Made by a program: the position numbers and the translations under genes
Assembly (NCBI GenBank): GCA_963707555.1
Contig: CAVPQM010000025.1
Span: forward strand, 62,001-126,000
DNA: 64,000 bases
DNA from: JAFAFN01 sp963707555
GTDB lineage: Bacteria > Actinomycetota > Acidimicrobiia > Acidimicrobiales > Microtrichaceae
Direction of reading: 5' to 3'
Notes under the pieces: model-generated
Database searches by the model: none
What the model was told of the DNA's origin: nothing
The model's input: the letters and a program-made list of their open reading frames with translations, nothing else
In this document: positions 31,435 to 40,139 of the stretch, in pieces
How positions within the stretch are numbered: the stretch's first letter is position 1
Layout of the letters: each line of letters begins with the position of its first letter

Positions 31435-32579
31435 AGCTCTGGTTGCCACCGACGCTGCTGCGCCGGGTCGTCATCGCTCCGGCGATGGTCCTGCTGACCG
31501 CGACGGTCCTCGGTGCCAGTCCCATCGTGCTGCTGGTCCTCGCGTTCGCAGTGCGCTTCCTGCCCGGGCGATGGCGAGCGCTGCGGCTCTACTGGTTCCT
31601 CGTCGTCTACCTGATCCGCGAGAGCACCGGGATCGTCGCGCTCGCCGCACTGTGGGTGCTGAGCGGCTTCGGGTGGAAGCTGGGCACCGATCGGTTCCAA
31701 CGAGCGCACGTCCGACTGATCGGGTGGTACCTGCGAGGGCTGGTCGGCAGCGCCGCCCGTGTGCTCGGTCTGCGACTCGTCAGCGAGGGCGTCCCCGACG
31801 ACCTGGCCATCGCCGAGCCCCTGCTGGCCGCTCCCGACGCGGACGACGTGCCGGTGCTGGTGTTCTCGCGCCACGCCGGCGCGGGCGACTCCTTCATCCT
31901 GGCCCACCTGCTCGTCAACACCTACGGGCGCCGGCCCCGCATCGTGCTCAAGGACCTGCTGCAGCTCGACCCGTGCATCGACATCGTGTTGAACCGGTTG
32001 CCCAACCGGTTCATCTCGCCGAACCCGCCGGTCGGCTCGGGTGTGGTCGAGTCGATCACCGACCTGGCCCTGGGCCTCGAGGACGACGGCGCGCTCATCC
32101 TGTTCCCCGAGGGCGGCAACTTCACCGAGCACCGTCGACTCGCGGCGATCGAACGTTTCGAACGAGCCGGTCTCGACGACGCCGCTGCGAAGGCGAGGGC
32201 GCTCACCCACCTGCTGCCACCGCGACCCGGCGGCACGTTCGCCGCGATCGAGGCGTGCAACGACGCGGACGTGCTCTTCGTCGCCCACACCGGGCTCGAA
32301 CAGCTCTCGTCGCCCATGGACCTGTGGCGTGGACTGCCGATGGACCGCGAGGTGCGCCTCGCCTGGTGGACGGTGCGGGCCGAGGACGTGCCCACCGATC
32401 CCGAGGAGCGCATCGACTGGCTCTTCGAGTGGTGGGAGCTCATCGACACCTGGATCGAGGACCGCCGCGACCCGGAGCGGCCGTCGCGGCCGCTCGTCGT
32501 GCCGACGGTCCACGAGCCCCCGTCGGGCCTCGACGCGACCCCGGTGGTCACCGACGGATCGGTGGAGCCCTCCCGATAG
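31431..32579 (+). CDS. PlsC-like glycerolipid acyltransferase with N-terminal membrane segments
   Basis: Membrane 1-acylglycerol-3-phosphate acyltransferase-type protein, 382 residues. The N-terminal 75 residues hold two hydrophobic segments (VVIAPAMVLLTATVLGASPIV, LYWFLVVYLIRESTGIVALA). The acyltransferase catalytic motif H-x4-D appears as SRHAGAGDSF near 145, and the substrate motif as LFPEGGNFTEHRRL near 227. The glycine-rich H-AGAG-D version is unusual but conserves the two catalytic residues. Coupled to the patatin upstream; the P-type ATPase starts 11 bp downstream, so all three are probably one transcript. Confidence 0.87.
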   Translation: MKLWLPPTLLRRVVIAPAMVLLTATVLGASPIVLLVLAFAVRFLPGRWRALRLYWFLVVYLIRESTGIVALAALWVLSGFGWKLGTDRFQRAHVRLIGWYLRGLVGSAARVLGLRLVSEGVPDDLAIAEPLLAAPDADDVPVLVFSRHAGAGDSFILAHLLVNTYGRRPRIVLKDLLQLDPCIDIVLNRLPNRFISPNPPVGSGVVESITDLALGLEDDGALILFPEGGNFTEHRRLAAIERFERAGLDDAAAKARALTHLLPPRPGGTFAAIEACNDADVLFVAHTGLEQLSSPMDLWRGLPMDREVRLAWWTVRAEDVPTDPEERIDWLFEWWELIDTWIEDRRDPERPSRPLVVPTVHEPPSGLDATPVVTDGSVEPSR

Positions 32580-32589
32580 CGTGTCCCGG

Positions 32590-35028
32590 ATGTCGGAGAC
32601 CTCAGCGACCCTCGCGCCGGACTGGGCCACTCGTGGTCTGAGCAGCACCGAGGTCGCGGAGCGGGTCGCGGACGGCCGGGTCAACACCCTGCCCGACGCG
32701 CCGACCCGCACCATCGGCGAGATCGTCCGGGCGAACGTCCTGACACCGGTCAACGCGATCGTCGGCGTGCTGCTGGTGTTCGTGGTCCTCGCCAACGGCA
32801 TCAGCCCCGACATGCTCTTCGGCGGGGTCATCATCACCAACTCGGTGATCGGCATCGTGCAGGAGCTCCGTGCCCGGGCCGCACTCAACCGCCTGGCGGT
32901 GCTCACCGCACCGCACGCCGTCGTCGTCCGCGACGGCGAGACCACCGAGCTCGAGGTCGAACAGGTCGTGCTCGACGAGCTGCTCGTGCTCGCGCCGGGC
33001 GCCCAGGTCGTCGTCGACGGCGAGGTCGTCGATTCCAACGGCCTCGAGCTGAACGAGTCGCTGCTCACCGGCGAGTCCGACCCCGAGCACAAGCCCGTCG
33101 GCGCCGAGGTGCTCTCGGGCAGCTTCGTGTCCTCGGGCTCGGGGCACTTCCGCGCGACGAAGATCGGGGCCGACTCCTACGCGGCGTCGCTCGCCGAGGA
33201 GGCACGCAAGTTCACGCTGGTCGACTCAGAGCTGCGCCAGGGCGTCAACTCGATCCTGAAGTTCCTGATGTGCCTGATCCCGCCGATCGCCGGGCTCCTC
33301 TACTGGCGGCTGCTCAGCACCGGTGGCGACTGGCGCGAGGCGCTCTCGGGCGTGGTCGCCGCATCGGTCGCGATGGTGCCCGACGGGCTCGTGCTGCTGA
33401 CGAGCCTGGCGTTCATGTCCGGGGTGGTGACCCTGGCGCGCCGCCAGGCGTTGCTGCGCGAGCTCGCCTCGGTCGAGCTGCTCGCACGAGTCGACACGTT
33501 GTGCCTCGACAAGACCGGCACGATCACCACCGGTGAGATCGTGGTGGCGGGTGTCGAGGCCCTCGACGATCGCGACGACGCTGCCGTCGAGGCCGCGCTC
33601 GCCGCGTTGGCCGCCTCCGACCCCGAGCCCAACGCGACGCTGGCCGCGATCGTCCGGACCTGTCCGCGACACACCGCCGTGGGCGGTGACGGGCACCGTG
33701 CCGTTCTCGTCCGCCCGCAAGTGGTCGGCCGCGTCCTTCGCCGGCGACGACGTCACCCCGACGATCGGGGTCGGTGCCTCCGCGCTGTACCTCGGCGCCC
33801 CCGAGTTCCTGTTGGAGTCGGCCGCACCCGACGTCGCTGCGACGGTCACCGCCAGGGTCGCGGAGCAGGCCGACGCGGGTCACCGGGTCGTGTTGCTGGC
33901 CGCTGCGCCCGCCCTCGAGGGCGACACGTTGCCCGAACGGCTCGAGCCGATCGCCCTCGTGCTGCTCGAGGACGAGATCCGCCCGGACGCCAACGAGACG
34001 CTCTCCTACTTCCGCACCCAGGGCATCGAGCTCAAGGTGATCTCGGGTGACCATCCCGGCACCGTCGCCGCGGTCGCCGTCGCGAGCCGGCGTGCCCGGG
34101 CGCGGACTCCGGCGTCGACGCACGCGACCTGCCCGAGGACATCGACGACCTGGCCGACGTCATCGCCGAGCACTCGGTGTTCGGACGGGTCACTCCACGC
34201 CAGAAGCGGGCGATGGTCACCGCGCTGCAGTCCCGGGGCCACGTCGTCGCCATGACCGGCGACGGCGTGAACGACGTGCTGGCGCTCAAGGACGCCGACA
34301 TGGGCATCGCCATGGGGTCGGGTTCCGCGGCGAGTCGTTCGGTCGCGCAGCTGGTGCTGATGGACGACCGGTTCTCGTCGCTGCCCCAGGTGCTCGCCGA
34401 GGGTCGCCGGGTCATGAACAGCGTGGAGCGTGCCGCCAACCTGTTCATCTACGGCACGGTCTACGCGGTGCTGATCTCGTTGACGATCGCAGCGCTCGGT
34501 GTCGAGTTCCCGTTCCTGCCACGCCACCTGACCCTGGTCAGGGCGCTGAGCGTCGGGGTGCCGGGCTTCTTCCTGGCGCTCGCGCCGGATCCGCGCCGGG
34601 CGCGCTCCGGCTTCCTCGACCGGGTGGTGCGCTTCGCCATCCCCGCCGGCTTGATCGCCGGGTCGTGCGCGCTCGTGAGCTACTTCTACGCCCGGGCCGA
34701 CGACGCGAGCTCGCTCACGGAGTCCCGCACCGCAGCGACCGTCACGCTGCTCGGCGTGGGCCTCGGGATCCTCGTCCGGCTCACCTCGTCGCTGCCGCCG
34801 TGGCGCTGGGTGCTCGTCGGGTCCATGGCGGTCGCCACGGTGCTCGCGCTGACGGTGCCGATGGTCTCGGCGTTCTTCGACCTGGACATGCCGCCGACGT
34901 CGACGTGGGGTGCGCTGCTCGCCGTGGTGGCCGCTGGCTGGGTGGCGATCCACTTCGTGCCGGTGCACACCGACCGCGACGACGATGACGCCTCGAGCAC
35001 CGCCGAACCGCAGGTGTCGAACCGCTGA
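32590..35028 (+). CDS. Cation-transporting P-type ATPase (CtpE-like), two frameshifts
   Basis: ATP-driven cation pump of about 810 residues. Actuator motif LTGESDPEHKPV near 160; membrane motif MVPDGLVLLTS near 260; phosphorylation site DKTGTITTG at residue 307; P-domain VISGDHPGT and hinge AMTGDGVNDVLALKDAD near 556; then six C-terminal helices. The layout resembles mycobacterial CtpE (Ca2+-linked), which has PEGL where this has PDGL. Frameshifts near 33665 and 34105 interrupt the nucleotide-binding and P domains, but every expected block is present in the three frames. Ion specificity not determinable. Confidence 0.88.
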
Positions 35029-35107
35029 ACATCTTTTGGTGAATGTGGTTCATCCCTGTGGCGCGCTGCTATGTTGCCCGCACCCCTGACGGAGGGGGAT
35101 CAACACC

Positions 35108-35254
35108 ATGGGGAGTGGGCACATGAGCACCAAGATGCGACGCAACACATCGCTGGCGGCGATGGCGGGGACCGTGGCGCTGTTCAGCACCGCGTGCACG
35201 CCGGGCGAGATCTCGATGTGGATCTCGATCATCCGCTTCATCACCGGTACGTGA
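35108..35254 (+). CDS. Small lipoprotein, 48 residues
   Basis: A short gene starting at ATG 35108, placed 12 nt after a strong GGAGG ribosome site (35091-35095). An in-frame ATG at 35123 is too far from it. The product has a basic N-region, a hydrophobic core (LAAMAGTVALFS) and lipobox STAC, leaving a mature peptide of about 19 residues (CTPGEISMWISIIRFITGT). Its stop lies in the first unit of a 17-bp tandem repeat, and a hairpin terminator follows. A -10-like TATGTT (35070-35075) precedes it. Function unknown. Confidence 0.65.
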   Translation: MGSGHMSTKMRRNTSLAAMAGTVALFSTACTPGEISMWISIIRFITGT

Positions 35255-35317
35255 GCATCACCGGTACGTGAGCATCACCGGTACGTGAGTACCGGCGACT
35301 GAGTACCGGCGACCGAG
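35240..35317. repeat. 17-bp tandem repeat (about 3 copies) followed by a 14-bp repeat (2 copies)
   Basis: ATCACCGGTACGTGAGC starts at 35240, 35257 and 35274 (last base of the third differs), then TACCGGCGACTGAG at 35290 and a one-mismatch copy at 35304. Each 17-bp unit has a TGA, and because 17 is not a multiple of three, stops appear in all three frames. Confidence 0.85.
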
Positions 35318-35336
35318 CGGACACGCTCGAACCGAT

Positions 35337-35380
35337 CCGCCCCCTGCCGCTCCTCGAGGAGCAGGCAGGGGGCGGTTCGG
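35337..35380 (+). terminator. Rho-independent terminator of the small lipoprotein
   Basis: CCGCCCCCTGC (35337-35347) can pair with GCAGGGGGCGG (35365-35375) around an inner CTCCTCGAGGAG palindrome, followed by TTCGGGTTTT. Downstream, GGCGCTCGGTT occurs three times between about 35387 and 35435, before the SOD promoter. Confidence 0.75.
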
Positions 35381-35500
35381 GTTTTCCGGCGCTCGGTTTC
35401 CTCGGTTTCTGGCGCTCGGTTTCTGGCGCTCGGTTGTGGAGGAGCGGGTGTGCAGTAGCGTTGCCACGTCCAACCACACGACCCGAAAGAGGACGGACAC

Positions 35501-36079
35501 ATGGCCTTCGAGCTCCCGCCGCTGCCGTACGCCCAGGACGCGCTTGCCCCGCACATCTCCGCTGAGACGCTGGAGTACCACTACGGCAAGCACCACCAGA
35601 CCTACGTCACCAACCTCAACAAGCTGACCAACGACAACGCCGACGGCAAGTCGCTGGAAGAGGTCATCCTCGACTCCGACGGCGGGCTGTTCAACAACTC
35701 CGCGCAGGTCTGGAACCACACCTTCTACTGGAACTCCATGGCCCCCGACGGTGGCGGCGCCCCGACGGGTGAGGTCGCCGACGCGATCAACTCCGCCTTC
35801 GGCTCCTACGACGACTTCGCCTCGAAGTTCGCCGAGGCCGCGACCACGCAGTTCGGCTCCGGCTGGGCGTGGCTCGTCGACGCCGGCTCCGGGCTCGAGA
35901 TCATGAAGACCGCCAACGCCGATCTGCCGATGAAGCACAACGCCAAGGCGCTGCTGACCATCGACGTGTGGGAGCACGCCTACTACATCGACTTCCGCAA
36001 CGCTCGGCCGAACTACATCTCGACCTTCCTCGACTCGCTCGTGAACTGGGACTTCGTCGCCCAGAACCTCGGCAGCTGA
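35501..36079 (+). CDS. sodB: Superoxide dismutase, Fe type
   Basis: Cytosolic enzyme dismutating superoxide, 192 residues. Metal ligands are visible: His27 (EYHYGKHH), His in QVWNHTFYW, Asp and His in DVWEHAYY. The outer-sphere glutamine comes from the NNSAQVWNHTF segment, the arrangement of Fe-SODs, rather than from the C-terminal position of Mn-SODs. No signal peptide. ATG at 35501 is preceded by AAAGAGGA. Single gene with its own strong terminator at 36101-36130. Confidence 0.95.
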   Translation: MAFELPPLPYAQDALAPHISAETLEYHYGKHHQTYVTNLNKLTNDNADGKSLEEVILDSDGGLFNNSAQVWNHTFYWNSMAPDGGGAPTGEVADAINSAFGSYDDFASKFAEAATTQFGSGWAWLVDAGSGLEIMKTANADLPMKHNAKALLTIDVWEHAYYIDFRNARPNYISTFLDSLVNWDFVAQNLGS

Positions 36080-36100
36080 CGCCGCCGTCCATCGATCTCG

Positions 36101-36130
36101 CACTGGCAGCCCCGTCGGGGGCTGCCAGTG
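36101..36130 (+). terminator. Terminator of sodB
   Basis: CACTGGCAGCCCC (36101-36113), loop GTCG, GGGGCTGCCAGTG (36118-36130): a perfect 13-bp stem 22 bp after the stop. No T-run. Confidence 0.75.
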
Positions 36131-36176
36131 TCGCGTCCGGCCAGCGTCGCGTCCGGGGCTGGGTAGCGTCCGGGTC

Positions 36177-37585
36177 GTGACCACCTCGTCGGAGCGGCCC
36201 GTGCGGCTGCTCGATCCCGATCACCGCATGCTGCTGGTGGGCATCGTCTGCCTCGTCACGGTGGTGGCGACCGAGTCGATGGCCGTCACGACGGTGATGC
36301 CGATCGTCGAGGCCGACCTGGGCGACCTGTGGCTCTACGGGTGGGTGTTCTCGGCGTTCTACCTGGGCACGCTGATCGGCGTCGTGACCGGCGGACGTGC
36401 CGTCGACCGGGTCCGACCGGTCGGCCCGATGATGGCCGGCGTGGCGATCTTCCTGGCGGGTCTGCTCGTCGGCGGCCTCGCCGACGACATGGTGGTGCTC
36501 GTGGCCGGCAGGTTCCTCCAGGGCCTCGGCGCCGGCGTGGTGCCGGCCGTCGCGTACGTGTGCGTGGGTCGCGGCTTCCCGGCGGTGCTGCGCCCGAGGG
36601 TCTTCGCCGTCATGTCGACCGCGTGGGTCCTGCCCTCGCTCGTGTCACCGCTGCTGGCCTCCGAGGTCGCCGAGCGAGTGGGGTGGCGATGGGTGTTCCT
36701 GGGCCTGATCCCGATCACGGTGGTCGTCGCCGCGATCGGGCTGCCGTCGGTGCGGACGGTCGACACGCCGGCGCGCGACGCGGCGCGGCCGAGCACCCCG
36801 TACGGGATGGTGCTGCTGCTCGCGGGCGGAGCCGCGCTCGTGCTCGGCGGGCTCGGTGTGGAGCGACTCGTGATCGGCGTGCCGGTCGCGGCGGTCGGCG
36901 TCGCGCTCCTCCTGCCCGCGTTCGTGCGGCTCACGCCCGAGGGGACGCTTCGGGCACGACCCGCGCTGCCTGCCGCGGTGCTCGTCCGGGGCGTGCTCAC
37001 GTTCTCGTTCTTCTCCGCCGATGCGTTCGTGTCGCTCGCGCTCACCTCGGTGCGGGGTACCTCGACGCGCACCGCCGGGTTCGTGCTCGCGGGCGCATCG
37101 TTGACGTGGACGGCGGGCGCCTGGATCCAGGCCCGGTTGAGTGACCGGTGGGGCCCGACCCGACTGGTCCGCGCCGGTGGGTGCAGCCTGGTCGTCGGTG
37201 CCACGGCGATGGCGTGCTGCCTGAGCACGGCGGTGCCGGTGTGGTGCTGGGTGCTCGCCGGCAGTGCGCCAGCGGCCTCGGCATGGGTCTGGCCTACGCA
37301 CAGCTGTCGGTCGTCACGCTCGCCGAGGCCGATCCGGGCCGCGAGGGCGCGGCCACCTCGGCGCTGCAGCTGTCCGACATCCTGGGCATCGCGCTCGGCA
37401 CGGGCCTGGCCGGGGTCATCGTGAGCCTCGGTGACCGCAGCGGTCGCGAGGCGTGGCTGTCGCTCGCGTTCGTCTTCGCGGTCGCGGCGCTGGCCGGCGC
37501 GGCGGTCGCCGTGCTCGCACCACGACTGTCCCGTCGATCCGGGTCGGTGGGTGCCGGCGTCAGCCCGACGCGTTCACCCGCTTGA
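36177..37585 (+). CDS. Major facilitator superfamily transporter, one frameshift
   Basis: Drug/metabolite exporter-like MFS protein of about 470 residues. It opens with VGIVCLVTVVATESMAVTTVMPIV, as in EmrB/QacA-type exporters, followed by motif A (GGRAVDRVRPVGPMM) and motif C-like GLGAGVVPAVAYV, and about 12 hydrophobic helices. The frame changes near 37265. The last two helices (GLGMGLAYAQLSVVTLAEAD onwards) are intact in the next frame and end at 37585. GTG start at 36177. The end overlaps the convergent ParA gene by 26 bp. Substrate unknown. Confidence 0.85.
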
Positions 37586-38342
37586 GCTTGCGGTACAGCG
37601 CGTCGAAGACCTCGATGACGTCCTTGGCGCGGTAGCCGAGCGCCTGCACGGGGCAACGGTCGCCGACGGCCTCGTTGAGCACGGTGCGCTGGGGGATGAA
37701 CGGCCGCCACACGGCGCGCTTGCCCATCAGGCGGTTCAGCTCGTGCTCCTGGCGTGACGCCTCGCTCGACACCGCCGGGGCCCGGTTCACGATCACGCCG
37801 CCCACGTCGAGGCGGGGGTTCAGCTCGGCCCAGACGTCCTCGACGGTCTCGAGCACGGCTTCGGCCCCGCGGACCGACAGCGCCGAGAGCTCGACGACGA
37901 GCAGGACCCGATCCGCGACGGTCAGGCCCGACCGGGTCGTGGGGCCGAGCGACGGCGCGCAGTCGACGAGCACGACCTTGTAGTCGTCGAGCATCGGCTC
38001 GAGCGCGCTGCGCAGGCGCAGTGCGGCATCGGCGCCGTAGCCGTCGCCCTCGCGGTCGATCAGGTTGCGGCTCGAGGGCAGCACGTCGAGACCCTCGCCC
38101 CAGCCCGAGGTGACCGTCGCGGCCCGTGCGACCGCCGGGTCGCCGGTGCGCATGACGTCACCGACCGACAGGTGCTCGTCGTCGGCCTCGACGCCCATGG
38201 CCCACCCGGCGCTGCCCTGCGGGTCGAGGTCGACGACCAGGCACGGGTCGCCTGCTCGTTGGGCGGCGGCCGCGAGGCCGAGGGTGACGGTGGTCTTGCC
38301 GACCCCACCCTTCTGGTTCAGAACTGCTGCGACGGATCCCAC
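37560..38342 (-). CDS. ParA/Soj-family ATPase
   Basis: Deviant Walker-A ATPase, 260 residues: LNQKGGVGKTTVTLGLA at residues 8-24, VVDLDPQGSAGWAMG, and the Walker-B-like VVLVDCAPSLGPTTRSGL. Members position DNA or protein cargo through ATP-dependent dimerization. No ParB or parS-like site is next to it, and neighbours are unrelated, so this is an orphan ParA rather than the chromosomal partition locus. It diverges from the hydrolase gene with 57 bp between starts. Confidence 0.9.
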   Translation of the reverse strand: MGSVAAVLNQKGGVGKTTVTLGLAAAAQRAGDPCLVVDLDPQGSAGWAMGVEADDEHLSVGDVMRTGDPAVARAATVTSGWGEGLDVLPSSRNLIDREGDGYGADAALRLRSALEPMLDDYKVVLVDCAPSLGPTTRSGLTVADRVLLVVELSALSVRGAEAVLETVEDVWAELNPRLDVGGVIVNRAPAVSSEASRQEHELNRLMGKRAVWRPFIPQRTVLNEAVGDRCPVQALGYRAKDVIEVFDALYRKLKRVNASG

Positions 38343-38399
38343 GGCGACATCGTGTCACGTCGCGCCGGGGACCACGAGCGGGCGTGGCAGCCTGGGACG

Positions 38400-39116
38400 A
38401 TGTCGAACGACGCTGCTGGGCAGCACCACGAACCCGGCGCCGGTCCGGTCGCCGGCTCCCCGTCGGGCGCCGCGTATCTGGTCCACCCCGACGGCGGTCC
38501 CGGCCCCGGCGTGCTCGTGCTGCACTCCTGGTGGGGGCTGACCGACGGCGTGAAGGACCTGGTCGAACGTCTCGCCGACGCGGGCTACACCGCGCTCGCC
38601 CCCGACCTGTGCGCGGGGGAGCTGTCCGCCGACGGTGAAGCGGCCGCGATCCTCCTCGCGGAGTCGGACCCGAACGTCACCGCCGCCCTGGTGCTGGACA
38701 GCACCGTCGCGCTGCGGGCGAACTCGGTCGTGCCACAGGCGCCGATCGCCGTGGTGGGCTTCTCGATGGGCGCGTCGTGGGCCCTGTGGCTCGCCACCCG
38801 TCAGCCGGAGTCCGTCGACGCCGTGGTCGCGTACTACGGCGCGCAGAACATCGACTTCGACGACCTGGCTGCGCCGGTGCTCGGTCACTTCGCCGAGCGT
38901 GACACGCTCGTGACCGACGACGACCTCAACGAGATGCACGCCCGGCTGCTGCTCTCGGAGAAGTCGTTCCAGCTGCACCGCTACCCGGGCACCACGCACT
39001 GGTTCGCCGAGCCGGGTGTCTCGGAGTTCCACGACGCCGACGCCGCCGAGCAGGCATGGCAGCGCACGCTCGCGTTCCTCTCCGAGCACCACGTCGTCGA
39101 GCGACCCGAGGGCTGA
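38400..39116 (+). CDS. Dienelactone hydrolase family protein
   Basis: Alpha/beta hydrolase, 238 residues. HSWWGLTDGVKDLVERLA carries the oxyanion region. The nucleophile elbow is GFSMGAS, so Ser replaces the Cys of classical dienelactone hydrolase. The acid is in GHFAERDTLV and the histidine in YPGTTHWFAEP. Starts at ATG 38400, which gives MSNDAAGQHHEP before the conserved domain. Substrate unknown; no aromatic degradation genes are nearby. Confidence 0.88.
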   Translation: MSNDAAGQHHEPGAGPVAGSPSGAAYLVHPDGGPGPGVLVLHSWWGLTDGVKDLVERLADAGYTALAPDLCAGELSADGEAAAILLAESDPNVTAALVLDSTVALRANSVVPQAPIAVVGFSMGASWALWLATRQPESVDAVVAYYGAQNIDFDDLAAPVLGHFAERDTLVTDDDLNEMHARLLLSEKSFQLHRYPGTTHWFAEPGVSEFHDADAAEQAWQRTLAFLSEHHVVERPEG

Positions 39117-39127
39117 GCCGGGTCAGC

Positions 39128-39967
39128 TCACCAGAGCTGGTCGGTGTAGGTGTCGGTGCCGGGGATCGTCGGGATGAACGGCGCTGCGAACACGACCGTC
39201 GCCAGCCCGGAGGCGTTCACGAGTTCGGCGTAGTCGCGGATGCGGTCCCAGTGGCCCTCGGGCTCGTCGGTCAGGAACATCAGCTGCATGCTGCGCTGAC
39301 GTGTGCCCGGCCCGGTGCCCAGCTTCATCGGGGCGTTGCCCTCGTCGCCCTTGGGGATGATCGGCCGCCAGTGGATGACCTGGTCGACCGGCGAGGCCGC
39401 GCCGTCGGCGCCGTCCCCGAAGAGCTGCGGCGCAGCGGTCGAGGTGAACCACTCGGCGAACTCGGGATGGGCGACGCCCTCGGCACGATCGACGTGCACG
39501 GCGACCAGGCCCCGGTACGGGTGGTCGAGCGCCATGTGGGTCGGCACGCCGTCGGGGTCGCGGTGGTCGTCGCCGACGGTGAAGTAGAGCGACGTGTGCG
39601 CATGCAAACGCTCGTCGAAGCCCCGGTCGTTCGCGTAGAGCTCGAAGACCTGCTTGTTCGCCCAGGCGAAGTGCTCCGCCTCATGGCCCTTGTGGATGAA
39701 GTAGGTCGCCAGGTAGCTGCCGGTGTCGAGCGGCGCGGCGACCGCGGCGTCCTCGGCGACGTCGTCGGGGAAGCGCAGGTCCTTGAGCGGCCGGGTGGCG
39801 ACCCAGCGGCGGTTGGCGAACAGCCACGGACCGACCATGCAGCCCGAGTACAGGTGATCGCGCTCGTACCAGCGGTTGTACGCGACCTCGTTGCCAGGGG
39901 TCGGGTCGACCAACGTGAAGAGCATCGATCCGACGAGCACCTCGTCGTCTGCGCCGTACGGTTCCAT
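39128..39967 (-). CDS. Unknown protein, possibly dimeric alpha-beta barrel type
   Basis: 279 residues, no signal peptide or membrane helix. The N-terminus reads GSMLFTLVDPTPGNEVAYNRWYERDHLYSGCM, which recalls EthD/ferredoxin-like dimeric barrels where a Tyr/Trp-Tyr-x-x-H stretch lines the pocket. A second similar block may be present in HPEFAEWFTSTAAPQLFG. It ends IPGTDTYTDQLW. I do not recognise a catalytic motif. It converges with the dienelactone hydrolase gene (11 bp between stops) and diverges from the S1-domain gene. Confidence 0.65.
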   Translation of the reverse strand: MEPYGADDEVLVGSMLFTLVDPTPGNEVAYNRWYERDHLYSGCMVGPWLFANRRWVATRPLKDLRFPDDVAEDAAVAAPLDTGSYLATYFIHKGHEAEHFAWANKQVFELYANDRGFDERLHAHTSLYFTVGDDHRDPDGVPTHMALDHPYRGLVAVHVDRAEGVAHPEFAEWFTSTAAPQLFGDGADGAASPVDQVIHWRPIIPKGDEGNAPMKLGTGPGTRQRSMQLMFLTDEPEGHWDRIRDYAELVNASGLATVVFAAPFIPTIPGTDTYTDQLW

Positions 39968-40139
39968 CGCTCGTCCCCCCGGGTCGGTGACCTGTCGGCC
40001 GGCCGTCGGACGGTCAGGGTAGCGCCCCGCCCCAGCGCAGGAATTCTCCCGATGTGCCCGCGGTCACGCCGGATAGGGTGGTCGCTCCTGACGCTGAGCG
40101 GGCACACCACCCGCGGAAGCCCACTGACGTGAGGCATCG

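Noticed and set aside
37560..38342. Chromosomal partition locus
   Set aside because: The ParA-type gene has no ParB neighbour and I see no parS-like 16-bp palindromes nearby.
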